Assembly: GCF_900456775.1 (NCBI RefSeq)
Contig: NZ_UAUL01000010.1
Location: 140,155-204,154 of the forward strand
Reading direction: 5' to 3'
DNA: 64,000 nucleotides
Origin: Sarcina ventriculi
GTDB taxonomy: Bacteria > Bacillota > Clostridia > Clostridiales > Clostridiaceae
The notes beneath the pieces are model-generated. The model saw only the letters and a program-made list of their open reading frames with translations, was not told the origin of the DNA and did not search any database. Each line of letters opens with the position of its first letter. Positions within the stretch are counted from its first letter, which is position 1. Made by a program: the position numbers and the translations under genes. This document shows positions 24,913 to 33,967 of this stretch, in pieces.

Positions 24913-26379
24913 ATGGATAATAAAGTTTATATAATAGGAACAGGCCCAGGGGATGAAGAACTTTTAACATTAAAGGCAGTAAAGGCATTAAAAAAATGTA
25001 CAGCTGTTTTGTATGATAGATTAGTTAGTAATAATGTTTTAAATTATTTAAGTGATGATTGCGAAATATATTATTGTGGAAAAGAACCAGGATGTCATTA
25101 CAAAACTCAAGAAGAAATAAATTCTATGATAGTGGCATTAGCAAAAAAAGGTCATACTGTAGGTAGAATTAAAGGAGGCGACCCGTATGTATTTGGTCGT
25201 GGAGGAGAAGAGGTTCTAGCATGTGTAGATGAAAATATTAAATTTGAAGTTGTGCCTGGTGTAACATCACCTATATCAGTTTTAAATTATGCAGGAATTC
25301 CTATAACTCAAAGAGCTATGGCTCAAGATTTTCATATAGTTACAGGAATGTCAGCTGGTACTTCTAAAATGAATTGGGAGGCTTTATCTAAAGAAAATGG
25401 AACCTTAGTATTTATGATGGGGCTTAATAATTTAGAACTTATTGTAGAAAATCTGATTCAAAATGGAAAAGACATAAATACTCCGTGTGCTGTTGTTATG
25501 CGTGGAACGTCTTCAAAACAGAAAAAAGTTATAGGGACTTTAGAAAATATAAAAATAAAGGTAGAAGAAGCTAAGCTTAAATCTCCTTGTATTATAGTAA
25601 TTGGAGAAGTTGTAACATTAAATGAAAAATTAGCTTGGTATGAGCATACTCCTTTATTTGGAAAAAATATTTGCGTCACAAGATCAAGAAATCAATCATC
25701 TAATTTAAAATCAAAATTAAGAGATTTAGGAGCTGAGGTTACAGAAATAAACTCTATAAAGATAGTAAAAACACCTAAAAACTTAGATAATTATTTAGAA
25801 AAAATAAGTTTTTATGATTATATAGTTTTGACATCAGTAAATGCTGTTGAAACATTTTTTGATTATATAGTTGATAAACAAATAGATGTAAGAAGTATAA
25901 AAGCAAAATTTGCTGTTATAGGAAAAGAAACTAAAAAATCTCTTATGAGACGTGGAATAATACCATTTGTAATGGCTAGAGAATTTTATGGAGAAAGTTT
26001 ATTTGAAGCTTTAAAACCACATTTAAATAAAGGAGACAAAGTATTAATGCCTTGTTCGTCATTAAGTAGAGATTATTTAAATGAGGAAATTTCAAAAGTT
26101 GGAGCAATAGTTGATAGAGTTCATATATATGACAACGTATGTGGAGAGGCTAAAAATCCAAAAGCTTTTGATGAAGTTGATGTAGTTTTGTATACAAGTC
26201 CAAGTACGTTTAATAATATGGTTGATATAGTTGGGTTAGATAAAATAAAAGAAAAGATAAACATAGCTATAGGACCTCAAACATTTAAAGCATTAGAGCA
26301 AAAAGAAGTTAATGGATTTATGTGCAAGGTTCATACAGAAGATGGGCTTTTAAAAGAAATACAAGATATATTAAAATAA
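24913..26379 (+). CDS. Fused uroporphyrinogen III methyltransferase / uroporphyrinogen III synthase
   Basis: This 488-aa bifunctional protein has an N-terminal CobA (SUMT) domain (about 1-245), which dimethylates uroporphyrinogen III to precorrin-2, and a C-terminal HemD domain (about 250-488), which cyclises hydroxymethylbilane. The SUMT motifs GTGPGDEELLTLKA, VGRIKGGDPYVFGRGGEE and VVPGVTSP are clear; HemD shows the expected two-lobe pattern with LTSVNAVE and YTSPSTFNNM. The ATG at 24913 lies 6 nt after AGAGGTG; the upstream GTG at 24904 is part of that site. The fusion channels flux toward precorrin-2, thus siroheme or cobamides rather than heme alone. Confidence 0.94.
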   Translation: MDNKVYIIGTGPGDEELLTLKAVKALKKCTAVLYDRLVSNNVLNYLSDDCEIYYCGKEPGCHYKTQEEINSMIVALAKKGHTVGRIKGGDPYVFGRGGEEVLACVDENIKFEVVPGVTSPISVLNYAGIPITQRAMAQDFHIVTGMSAGTSKMNWEALSKENGTLVFMMGLNNLELIVENLIQNGKDINTPCAVVMRGTSSKQKKVIGTLENIKIKVEEAKLKSPCIIVIGEVVTLNEKLAWYEHTPLFGKNICVTRSRNQSSNLKSKLRDLGAEVTEINSIKIVKTPKNLDNYLEKISFYDYIVLTSVNAVETFFDYIVDKQIDVRSIKAKFAVIGKETKKSLMRRGIIPFVMAREFYGESLFEALKPHLNKGDKVLMPCSSLSRDYLNEEISKVGAIVDRVHIYDNVCGEAKNPKAFDEVDVVLYTSPSTFNNMVDIVGLDKIKEKINIAIGPQTFKALEQKEVNGFMCKVHTEDGLLKEIQDILK

Positions 26380-26415
26380 ATTTTTTAAAATAATTTCAAT
26401 GCAAAGGAGATAAAA

Positions 26416-27384
26416 ATGTTTAAAAGAGGTAGAAGATTAAGAGTAAATAATGAAATTAGAGATTTAGTTAGAGAAAATACTTTATCTGCTAGTGATTTTA
26501 TATATCCTTTATTTGTAGTTGAAGGAGAAAATATAAAAAACGAGATATCATCTCTTCCAGGAAACTATCATGTATCAATTGATAGATTAGACGAAGTGGT
26601 AAAAGAAATTTTAGAGGCTAAAGTAAAAGGAGTAATACTTTTTGGTATACCAGCACACAAGGATGCTTGTGGAACAGAAGCTTCAACAGAAGATGGAATA
26701 GTTCAAAAAGCTGTTAGAAAAATTAGAGAGCTAACAGATAAATTATTAGTTATAACAGATGTTTGTATGTGTGAATATACAGATCATGGACATTGTGGAA
26801 TATTAAATGATAAAGATGTAGATAATGATAAAACATTAAAGCGCTTAGGAGAAATAGCATTATCACATGCAAAGGCAGGGGTACATGTTGTGGCTCCATC
26901 TGATATGATGGATGGAAGAGTTGAATATATTAGAGAAGTATTAGATAAAAATGGTTTCGAATATGTTTCTATAATGGGATATTCAGCTAAGTATTGTTCA
27001 GCTTTTTATGGGCCATTTAGAGAAGCGGCTGATTCAACTCCAAGTTTTGGAGATAGAAGAACATACCAAATGGATCCTGCAAACACTAGAGAGGCTTTAA
27101 AAGAAGTTCAATGGGATGTAGAAGAAGGGGTTGATATGGTTATTGTGAAACCAGCACTTTCTTATTTAGATATAATGCACCAAGTGAGAAGCAATTTTAA
27201 TGTACCAGTTGTAGCATATAGTGTAAGTGGAGAATTTGCTATGGTGAAGGCTGCAGCTAAAATGGGATGGATAGATGAAAAGAAAATAGCGTTAGAAATG
27301 TTGTTATCTATGAAGAGAGCTGGGGCAGATATGATAATAACATATTATGCTTTAGAGGCTTCTAAGTGGCTAAAAGAAAATTAA
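26416..27384 (+). CDS. hemB: Delta-aminolevulinic acid dehydratase HemB
   Basis: HemB condenses two aminolevulinates into porphobilinogen. The 322-aa protein has the zinc ligands C117, C119 and C127 in DVCMCEYTDHGHC, marking the Zn-dependent class, and the Schiff-base lysine in MVIVKPALSYLD. AAGGAG precedes the ATG. It is last in the operon, 36 nt after the cobA-hemD fusion, and ends at a bidirectional terminator. Confidence 0.96.
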   Translation: MFKRGRRLRVNNEIRDLVRENTLSASDFIYPLFVVEGENIKNEISSLPGNYHVSIDRLDEVVKEILEAKVKGVILFGIPAHKDACGTEASTEDGIVQKAVRKIRELTDKLLVITDVCMCEYTDHGHCGILNDKDVDNDKTLKRLGEIALSHAKAGVHVVAPSDMMDGRVEYIREVLDKNGFEYVSIMGYSAKYCSAFYGPFREAADSTPSFGDRRTYQMDPANTREALKEVQWDVEEGVDMVIVKPALSYLDIMHQVRSNFNVPVVAYSVSGEFAMVKAAAKMGWIDEKKIALEMLLSMKRAGADMIITYYALEASKWLKEN

Positions 27385-27397
27385 AATAGAGTCAAAT

Positions 27398-27430
27398 AAA
27401 TGCTATATCTAGTTTGATATAGCATTTTTG
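27398..27430. terminator. Bidirectional terminator between hemB and the flavoprotein gene
   Basis: AAATGCTATATC (27398-27409) pairs with GATATAGCATTT (27416-27427), T run after. The stop codon of the minus-strand gene lies within the hairpin. Confidence 0.88.
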
Positions 27431-28167
27431 TTTGATTTTGCTTTTATTAAATTCTTAGATATCATAGAATATAAAAACTGTCCATAAAATTTTTTAAACA
27501 TATTAATTTTACTATTTGGATAAAAATAAAGTTCATTCCAATTATTCTCTATCCAAAAGGCCTTGTCCAAAGAAAAAATATTCATGGCTAAAGCTTTTTG
27601 TACACTAAAGTAAGAAACATCTTTAAATGAAGGTGTATACTCAGCTTTATTACAAACGATGTTCATAAAAGTAGATAATTCATCAGAAGTTAGAGGTTTA
27701 GAATGTATCTTACTACCAATTCTAAGGGCATGGCCACAAGAAAATACTCCCCATTGTCTTAAAGATTCCTCAATAGATTTTAATGTGTTTTTGGCACCAG
27801 AACCTTGAGTGTTTATAATTAAAAAACTAGGTTTTCCAGCTATATCACTTCTATGAAACCATACACATGTTCTGTCAATAAAGGCTTTTAAAATTCCACT
27901 CATGTTATTTAAATATACTGGAGTGCCTATTATAAAGCCGTCACATTTCTTTAGTTTTTCCATTAAAATATTAACATCATCATTTAAAACACAATATCCT
28001 TTTAAAATACAACATTCACATCCAATACAAAAATTTATTTTATAATCATGCAAATTTATTATTTCTGTATTAAAATCATGTCTTTTTAAATTTTCTTCTG
28101 CTTGAAGCAAAAGATTATACGTATTTTTTTTGCGTTTACTACAATTTATAAGTAAAATATTTTTCAT
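27409..28167 (-). CDS. Iron-sulfur flavoprotein (NADPH-dependent FMN reductase family)
   Basis: This 252-aa protein has an N-terminal flavodoxin-like domain with an FMN phosphate loop (INCSKRKKNTYNL) and a compact cluster motif CIGCECCILKGYC, read as CX2CX2CX5C, typical of archaeal and clostridial iron-sulfur flavoproteins. GTPVYLNNMSG contributes to FMN binding. The C-terminal 90 residues are less conserved. A role as a two-electron to one-electron switch, or in oxidant detoxification, is inferred from the family. AGGAG lies 9 nt before the ATG. Single-gene unit. Confidence 0.82.
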   Translation of the reverse strand: MKNILLINCSKRKKNTYNLLLQAEENLKRHDFNTEIINLHDYKINFCIGCECCILKGYCVLNDDVNILMEKLKKCDGFIIGTPVYLNNMSGILKAFIDRTCVWFHRSDIAGKPSFLIINTQGSGAKNTLKSIEESLRQWGVFSCGHALRIGSKIHSKPLTSDELSTFMNIVCNKAEYTPSFKDVSYFSVQKALAMNIFSLDKAFWIENNWNELYFYPNSKINMFKKFYGQFLYSMISKNLIKAKSNKNAISN

Positions 28168-28238
28168 TTAAATTGCTCCTTATTTAAAATTAATTAACTA
28201 TATTATACACTATTTATAATAATAATGTAATTTAAAAT

Positions 28239-28279
28239 AGAGGATAGATAGAGCTATCTACAAACTCTATTTATCCTCT
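28239..28279 (-). terminator. Terminator of the CorC/TlyC-family gene
   Basis: AGAGGATAGATAGAG (28239-28253) pairs with 28265-28279 with one G-U pair. On the minus strand it is followed by ATTTTAAATT. It overlaps the 3' end of the coding sequence. Confidence 0.7.
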
Positions 28280-29601
28280 AAAGAATTATTTATAGTAATT
28301 TCTACTTTAACAATACGTTTCTTATTAACTTCTTTTATTTCAAATATTATATCCTTGTAATTAACAATACAGTCATCATCTTTTTTAGGAATATATCCTA
28401 TAAGTTTTATTATAAATCCGCCTAAGGTATCATAATCATCAGACTCTGAGTCTAAATTTATATGAAGTTTTTCATTAAGTTCATTAATAGATATAAGACC
28501 GCTAGCTAAAAATGTATTTTTGTTTATATTCTTTAATAGGATTTCTTCATCATCAAATTCATCACCAATATCACCCATTACTTCTTCGATCAAATCTTCA
28601 ATAGTTACAATTCCAGAAAAGCCACCATATTCATCAATTAAAATAGCCATATGTTTTCTTGAAATTTGAAGTTCTTTAAATAATTCATCAATGTTTTTCA
28701 TTTCAGGTACAAAGTAAGGTGCATGTAATATGTTTCTTAAGTTTACGTTATCAAACCCTACTTTGTATGCCTCGCACAAAAAATCTTTCATATATAAAAT
28801 CCCTATTATATTATCAATATTTCCTTGGAATATTGGAATTCTAGAATATTTTTCATTTAACAGACTATTTAAATAAGTATTAGCACAATCGTCAATATTA
28901 ATCATATATACATTGGTTCTAGGAGTCATGACTTCTTTTGCAAGCTTATCATCAAATTCAAATATGCTGTTTATCATATCTTTTTCTGTTTCATTTATAA
29001 CTCCATGTTCCTGCCCAACATCAACTAAAGACTTAATCTCTTCTTTTGAAACTTTTTCTTCTAAATTTTTACTGTTTACATTAAACAATCTTATTAAAAA
29101 ATTAGTTGAGATTGACAAAAGTTTTACAAAAGGTATTGTGATTTTTGATATAAGCATAATTGGTTTAACAGCATACATGGCTATTTTTTGAGAATTTTGA
29201 AGAGCCAATCTTTTAGGGAGCAGTTCTCCAAAAACCAAAGTAATATAAGATAAAATTATAGTAACCACAATTAAAGAAATTTCGTGAGCGTAAGGTATAT
29301 TTAATGTTTCTAAAGAATTTCCAAATACATTTGATATGCCAGTTGCTGCTGATGCACTTGAAAAAAAACTAGCTAAGGTTATTCCAACTTGTACAGTAGA
29401 TAAAAATTTAGTTGGTTCTTGCAAGAGCCTTTCTATAAGTATGGCATTTTTGTTTCCTTCCTCTGCTAAAACTTTTATTTTATTTTTATTTAAAGATACA
29501 ATAGCCATTTCACTTGCGGAAAAAAAGGCGTTTATCAAAGTCAATATTAATATTAAAATAAATTGAAAAATAAGAGAATTAGCCTTAAAAGAACTATTCA
29601 T
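28267..29601 (-). CDS. CNNM/CBS/CorC_HlyC membrane protein (TlyC/YhdP-type)
   Basis: This 444-aa membrane protein has a DUF21 (CNNM) transmembrane domain (about 10-200, including INAFFSASEMAIVSLNK), two CBS domains (about 220-340, starting at EVMTPRTNVYMI) and a C-terminal CorC_HlyC domain (about 355-440). Family members are implicated in Mg2+ efflux or homeostasis; the old name hemolysin is misleading. GGAGG precedes the ATG. It is transcribed alone on the minus strand. Confidence 0.9.
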   Translation of the reverse strand: MNSSFKANSLIFQFILILILTLINAFFSASEMAIVSLNKNKIKVLAEEGNKNAILIERLLQEPTKFLSTVQVGITLASFFSSASAATGISNVFGNSLETLNIPYAHEISLIVVTIILSYITLVFGELLPKRLALQNSQKIAMYAVKPIMLISKITIPFVKLLSISTNFLIRLFNVNSKNLEEKVSKEEIKSLVDVGQEHGVINETEKDMINSIFEFDDKLAKEVMTPRTNVYMINIDDCANTYLNSLLNEKYSRIPIFQGNIDNIIGILYMKDFLCEAYKVGFDNVNLRNILHAPYFVPEMKNIDELFKELQISRKHMAILIDEYGGFSGIVTIEDLIEEVMGDIGDEFDDEEILLKNINKNTFLASGLISINELNEKLHINLDSESDDYDTLGGFIIKLIGYIPKKDDDCIVNYKDIIFEIKEVNKKRIVKVEITINNSLEDK

Positions 29602-29796
29602 AGGTATTCCTCCTAAAAGTGTAATTTAAGAATAATTATAGAATACCCAATATTTTTATTTATTAAACAGAGAAATATCTAATAAGATAAATAACATTTA
29701 TGATAAAAATAACGAAAAACGTAGAAAAAGCTAGATATATTAAATTTTATTAATAAAAATAAAATAAATTAACCATATATTAAATACAATATATAT

Positions 29797-29824
29797 TGAC
29801 TGTATTTGTGGGTAGTATTACAAT
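29797..29824 (+). promoter_or_regulatory. Promoter of the DUF2294 gene
   Basis: TTGACT (29797-29802) and TACAAT (29819-29824), spacer 16 bp. Nothing else is seen between 29602 and 29796. Confidence 0.6.
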
Positions 29825-29867
29825 AAATACATAACAAAAGAAAAACTAATTTAATTAGGTGATATCC

Positions 29868-30217
29868 TTGGATAGATATGAGTTAGAATTGCAAGAAAAA
29901 TAAGAAAATTTGCAATAAAGGTTGTAAAATGCTATAAAGGCAAAGGACCTGATAATGTTAAAGTTAAAATTAATGGTGGCACTATAACTATAGAAGTTAG
30001 AGGAATATTATCTAAATTGTCTGATATCCTTGTAAAACAGGGAGCAAGAGATATAGTTATGGATTATTGGAAGTATATTAAGCCACATTTAGAAAAAGAA
30101 TTTTTGCAAGAAGCCTGTGATATTATAGGTGGAGGATTCGACTACAGTTGGGAAGTTAAAAACTTGGAATTAGAAGATAATGAAAGAATTGTAGTTATAA
30201 AAGTAAATAAACATTGA
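29868..30217 (+). pseudogene. DUF2294-type protein interrupted by a -1 frameshift
   Basis: Translation from TTG 29868, 6 nt after TTAGGTGA, gives MDRYELELQEK and then stops at TAA 29901. The -1 frame continues without interruption as IRKFAIKVVKCYKGKGPDNV... to 30217, with the GKGP and ITIEVRGILSKL features of DUF2294 proteins. No start codon exists in that frame before TTG 30017, which would cut the domain in half. The break lies in a run of five A's (29896-29900); one extra A restores a 117-aa protein. This is either a recent mutation, a sequencing error or a programmed -1 shift, since AAA followed by a stop codon in an A run is slippery. Confidence 0.75.
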
Positions 30218-30255
30218 TTGGATTAAAAAGAAAGATTATATCTTAGCTTTTAGAT

Positions 30256-30353
30256 AAGTCAGTGCAAAACATTAAATCATTAAAAGTTTATAAAAATAAT
30301 TTTAATTTTTATAAGTTTATTTTTGATTTTATAGTATGTTTTTGTGCTGACTT
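30256..30353 (+). repeat. 98-nt imperfect inverted repeat upstream of fdhF
   Basis: AAGTCAGTGCAAAACAT (30256-30272) pairs with 30336-30353 (two G-U pairs, one bulge). Inside, TTATAAAAAT (30287-30296) pairs with ATTTTTATAA (30305-30314). The outer stem is followed by TTTAATTTATAT, so it may end the DUF2294 transcript or act in the fdhF leader. Confidence 0.6.
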
Positions 30354-30404
30354 TTTAATTTATATATGAAATACATAAAAAATAATATTAAGGAGAGATG
30401 TGAA

Positions 30405-32549
30405 ATGAGAACAAAAGTGTTAGAAACATGTCCATACTGTGCTAGTGGATGTCAATTATATCTAATAGTTGAAGATGGAAAAGTAATAAAAGCAGAACCA
30501 GCAGATGGTAGAACAAATCAAAAAACATTATGTCTTAAAGGACATTATGGATGGGATTATTTAAATGATCCTCAAATATTAACAAGGAGATTACAATCTC
30601 CAATGATAAGAAAAAATGGTGTATTAGAACCAGTATCTTGGGAAGAAGCTATAAAATATGTAGCTGATAATCTTTCAGCTATAAAGGAAAAGTATGGACC
30701 TGATTCAATTATGATGACAGGATGTGCAAGAGGCTCAGGGAATGAAGCCAATTATATAATGCAAAAATTTGCAAGAGCAACAATTGGAACTAATAATATA
30801 GACCACTGTGCAAGAGTGTGTCATGGTCCTACATTACCAGGTCTTGTTTATTGTTTAGGTGATGGTGCTATGTCAAACTCAATAGAAGAAATAGAAGATA
30901 CTGATTTAATATTTGTTTTTGGATATAATGGCGCAGATAGTCATCCAATAGTTGCAAGAAGAATAGCTAAAGCTAAAGAAAAAGGAGCTAAAATAATAGT
31001 AGTTGATCCAAGACAAACTGAAACTTCAAAGTTTGCAGATCTTCAATTATACATAAAGGGCGCAACTAATATGGCTCTTGTTAATGCATTTGCACATGTT
31101 TTAATAGAAGAAAAATTATATAAAGAAGATTATGTTAAAAACTTTACAGAAGGATTTGAAGAATATAAGAAAATAGTAGAAAAGTATACTCCAGAGTATG
31201 CTGAAACTATAACAGGAATTAAGGCGGACGAAATAAGACAAGCTATAAGAGAATATGCAAAAGCTAAGAATGCAACAATTCTTTATGGAATGGGTGTTTG
31301 TCAATTCTCACAAGCAGTTGATGTTGTACGTGGATTAGCTTCTTTAGGTCTTTTAACAGGAAATTATGGTAGAGCAAATGTTGGTATAGGACCTGTTCGT
31401 GGTCAAAATAATGTTCAAGGTGCTTGCGATATGGGAGCGCTTCCAAGCTATCTTCCAGGTTATCAAAAATTTACTGATAAAAAGATAAGAGAAAAATTCG
31501 AAAAAGCTTGGGGAGTAAAAATTCCAACAGAAAAAGGTGAGTCTTTAACAGAAGTACCAAAACTTGTTTTAAAGGATAAAAAGCTAAAAGCTTATTACAT
31601 AATGGGTGAAGATCCAGTACAAAGTGATCCAAATGCTGCAGAAGTTAGAGAAGCTTTAGATGAATTAGAGTTTGTTATAGTTCAAGATATATTTATGAAT
31701 AAAACAGCTCTTCATGCAGATGTTATATTACCTGCAACAGCTTGGGGAGAACATGATGGAGTTTATTCATCAGCAGATAGAGGATTCCAAAGAATAAGAA
31801 AAGCTGTAGAGGCAAAGGGTGATGTTAAAACTGATTGGGAAATCATATGCGAAATATCAACTGCTATGGGATATAAAATGGCTTACAAAAATACAGAAGA
31901 GATCTGGAATGAACTTATAGATCTTTGTCCTACATTCACTGGTGCAACTTATGAAAAGATGGAGAAATTAGGAGGAGTTCAATGGCCTTGTACAGATAAA
32001 TCAGATGCTGACAAAGGAACTTCATATCTTTATAAGGATAATAAGTTCACAACTCCAAGTGGAAAAGGTGTATTATTTGCATGTGAGTGGAGAAAACCAG
32101 GTGAGGAAGTAGATGATGAATATCCACTTAGCCTTTCAACTGTAAGAGAAGTTGGACATTATTCAGTTAGAACAATGACTGGTAATTGTAGAGCATTAAG
32201 AGCTTTAGAGGATGAACCAGGACGTATACAAATGAGTATAGAAGATGCTAAAGAACTTGGAGTAAAAGATGGAGAATTAGTTAGAGTAACATCTAGAAGA
32301 GGTTCAGTTATAACTAGAGCATCAGTTTCAGAGAGAATAAGAAAGGGCTCAACATTTATGACATATCAATGGTGGGTTGGAGCTTGTAATGAATTAACAA
32401 ATGATGCATTAGATCCAATTTCTAAAACACCAGAATTTAAGTATTGTGCTGTAAAAGTAGAAAAAATGGAAAATCAAGAAGAAGCCGAAAAAGAAGTAGA
32501 AAAAGAATATAATGAAATAAGAAGAAAAATGGGAATAAAAATAAGATAA
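30405..32549 (+). CDS. fdhF: Formate dehydrogenase H-type catalytic subunit (Cys form)
   Basis: This 714-aa molybdopterin enzyme interconverts CO2 and formate. The N-terminal 4Fe-4S motif is CPYCASGC...C (C9, C12, C16, C43). The catalytic residue is Cys139 followed by His140 in ARVCHGP, where E. coli FdhF has selenocysteine 140; the codon is TGT, so no selenium machinery is needed. There is no signal peptide, so it is cytoplasmic. ATG 30405 is chosen because AGGAGAG lies 7 nt upstream. It heads a cluster with fdhD, two hycB-like genes and an [FeFe] hydrogenase, arranged like hydrogen-dependent CO2 reductase. Confidence 0.94.
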   Translation: MRTKVLETCPYCASGCQLYLIVEDGKVIKAEPADGRTNQKTLCLKGHYGWDYLNDPQILTRRLQSPMIRKNGVLEPVSWEEAIKYVADNLSAIKEKYGPDSIMMTGCARGSGNEANYIMQKFARATIGTNNIDHCARVCHGPTLPGLVYCLGDGAMSNSIEEIEDTDLIFVFGYNGADSHPIVARRIAKAKEKGAKIIVVDPRQTETSKFADLQLYIKGATNMALVNAFAHVLIEEKLYKEDYVKNFTEGFEEYKKIVEKYTPEYAETITGIKADEIRQAIREYAKAKNATILYGMGVCQFSQAVDVVRGLASLGLLTGNYGRANVGIGPVRGQNNVQGACDMGALPSYLPGYQKFTDKKIREKFEKAWGVKIPTEKGESLTEVPKLVLKDKKLKAYYIMGEDPVQSDPNAAEVREALDELEFVIVQDIFMNKTALHADVILPATAWGEHDGVYSSADRGFQRIRKAVEAKGDVKTDWEIICEISTAMGYKMAYKNTEEIWNELIDLCPTFTGATYEKMEKLGGVQWPCTDKSDADKGTSYLYKDNKFTTPSGKGVLFACEWRKPGEEVDDEYPLSLSTVREVGHYSVRTMTGNCRALRALEDEPGRIQMSIEDAKELGVKDGELVRVTSRRGSVITRASVSERIRKGSTFMTYQWWVGACNELTNDALDPISKTPEFKYCAVKVEKMENQEEAEKEVEKEYNEIRRKMGIKIR

Positions 32550-32585
32550 ATTAATACTATATTTAACATTTTAGGAGGATTACAG

Positions 32586-33383
32586 ATGGATAAAGTTTTA
32601 GAGTGTAAAGTTATAAAAATAGAGAATGAAAAAATTTTAAAAGATTTTAAGGAAGTTATAGTTAGGGAATATCCATTAACTATAATTTTAAATGGTAAGA
32701 AATTAGCAACACTTTTGTGTAGTCCTAAAAAGTTAAAAGAACTAGCTATTGGTTTTTTAAGAACTGAAAGACTTATAAAGGATTTAAAGGATATAAAGAC
32801 TATAAATCTTGATGAAGATTTAGGAGTCGTTTATGTTGAAACTTTAAACAAAAATTTAAAGAGAGAGAGTTTTTATTCTAAAAAGATAGATTTAAATAGT
32901 ATAGAGGATTTTGAAGATACATCTCTTGCAGCAAGTAATTTCTTAACTAGCGTAAATTGTGAAAGTGTAAGAAGTGATTTAAAGTTAAATATAAATAAAA
33001 TATTTGAATTTATGAAAAAAAATCTTGATTATTCTAATGTATTTAAAGAAACTGGAGGAGTGCATTGTGTAGCTCTTTGTGATAGAGAAAATATATTAGT
33101 TATAAATGAAGATGTTGCAAGACATAATGCTTTAGATAAGGTAATCGGTGAATCTTTAGAAAAGGAAATATATTTAAAGGATAAGATAGTAATTTTAAGT
33201 GGAAGAGTTTCTTTAGAAATGATTTTAAAATGTGCAAAACTTAATATTCCTATAATAATATCTAAGTCAGCTCCAACTAGTTTATCTGTAGCTTTAGCTA
33301 AAATGTTAAATATAACTTTAGTAGGATTTGTTCGTGGAAATAAAATGAACATATATTCAGGTGATGAAAGAATTGATTATTAA
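32586..33383 (+). CDS. fdhD: Formate dehydrogenase accessory sulfurtransferase FdhD
   Basis: FdhD delivers sulfur to the molybdenum (or tungsten) bis-MGD cofactor, a step required for FDH activity. The 265-aa protein has the conserved TGGVHCVALCD segment; the spacing here is CxxxC rather than the CxxC seen in E. coli, with the first Cys probably the sulfur carrier. EDVARHNALDKVIG and GRVSLEMILK follow as in the family. AGGAGG precedes the ATG. It lies between fdhF and the first hycB-like gene. Confidence 0.93.
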   Translation: MDKVLECKVIKIENEKILKDFKEVIVREYPLTIILNGKKLATLLCSPKKLKELAIGFLRTERLIKDLKDIKTINLDEDLGVVYVETLNKNLKRESFYSKKIDLNSIEDFEDTSLAASNFLTSVNCESVRSDLKLNINKIFEFMKKNLDYSNVFKETGGVHCVALCDRENILVINEDVARHNALDKVIGESLEKEIYLKDKIVILSGRVSLEMILKCAKLNIPIIISKSAPTSLSVALAKMLNITLVGFVRGNKMNIYSGDERIDY

Positions 33384-33397
33384 TAAGGGGAAAAGAT

Positions 33398-33931
33398 ATG
33401 AAAAATAAAGTAAACTCATTTGTTATAGCAGATCATAATAAATGTGTAGGATGCAAATTATGTGAAGTTGCATGTTCGAATGTACACAGTAAAAATGAAG
33501 AAGCTAGAAAAACTATAAGTGCAAGAAAAGGTCCAATCATTCCAAGAATATTTGTGACTAAAATAGGAAAAGTAAAGATGCCAATTCAATGTAGACATTG
33601 TGAAGACATGCCTTGTGGAAAAGTATGTCCTGTAAATGCTATAAAGAAGGTTGATAATAAGGTGATTTTAGATGAAAGTATATGCATAGGATGTAAAACT
33701 TGTGCCGTTGCGTGTCCTTTTGGAGCTATTGAAATGACAACAATAGATAAGGATACCGAAAATGAAAGAACTATTGCGTTAAAATGTGATTTATGTGCAA
33801 ATTCTGATAGTCCGGCTTGTGTTAAAGTTTGTCCTAAAAAAGCTTTAAGGCTTGTAAATCCTAAAGAAGAGGAAAATAGAAAAAGAGAAGAAGTTGTTAA
33901 AACTCTTAGAAACGTTGTACAAGGACTTTAA
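33398..33931 (+). CDS. HycB-like four-cluster ferredoxin subunit (1)
   Basis: This 177-aa electron-transfer subunit has cysteine groups for four 4Fe-4S clusters: CVGCKLCEVAC, CRHCEDMPCGKVC, CIGCKTCAVAC and CDLCAN...C-x3-C. The pattern is that of HycB/HycB2/HycB3 in formate-hydrogen lyase and HDCR complexes. It starts 15 nt after fdhD. It would carry electrons between FdhF and the hydrogenase at 33968. A second paralogue lies at 35371. Confidence 0.9.
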   Translation: MKNKVNSFVIADHNKCVGCKLCEVACSNVHSKNEEARKTISARKGPIIPRIFVTKIGKVKMPIQCRHCEDMPCGKVCPVNAIKKVDNKVILDESICIGCKTCAVACPFGAIEMTTIDKDTENERTIALKCDLCANSDSPACVKVCPKKALRLVNPKEEENRKREEVVKTLRNVVQGL

Positions 33932-33967
33932 AATTTAATATAGATCTAGAAAGAAGGAAACTTGGTA

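Noticed and set aside
30017..30217. A separate 66-aa gene starting at TTG 30017
   Set aside because: The conserved domain runs upstream without break to the frameshift at 29896-29900, and no ribosome binding site precedes 30017.
30819..30827. Selenocysteine in formate dehydrogenase
   Set aside because: The catalytic codon is TGT (Cys), not TGA; no SECIS-dependent readthrough is needed.
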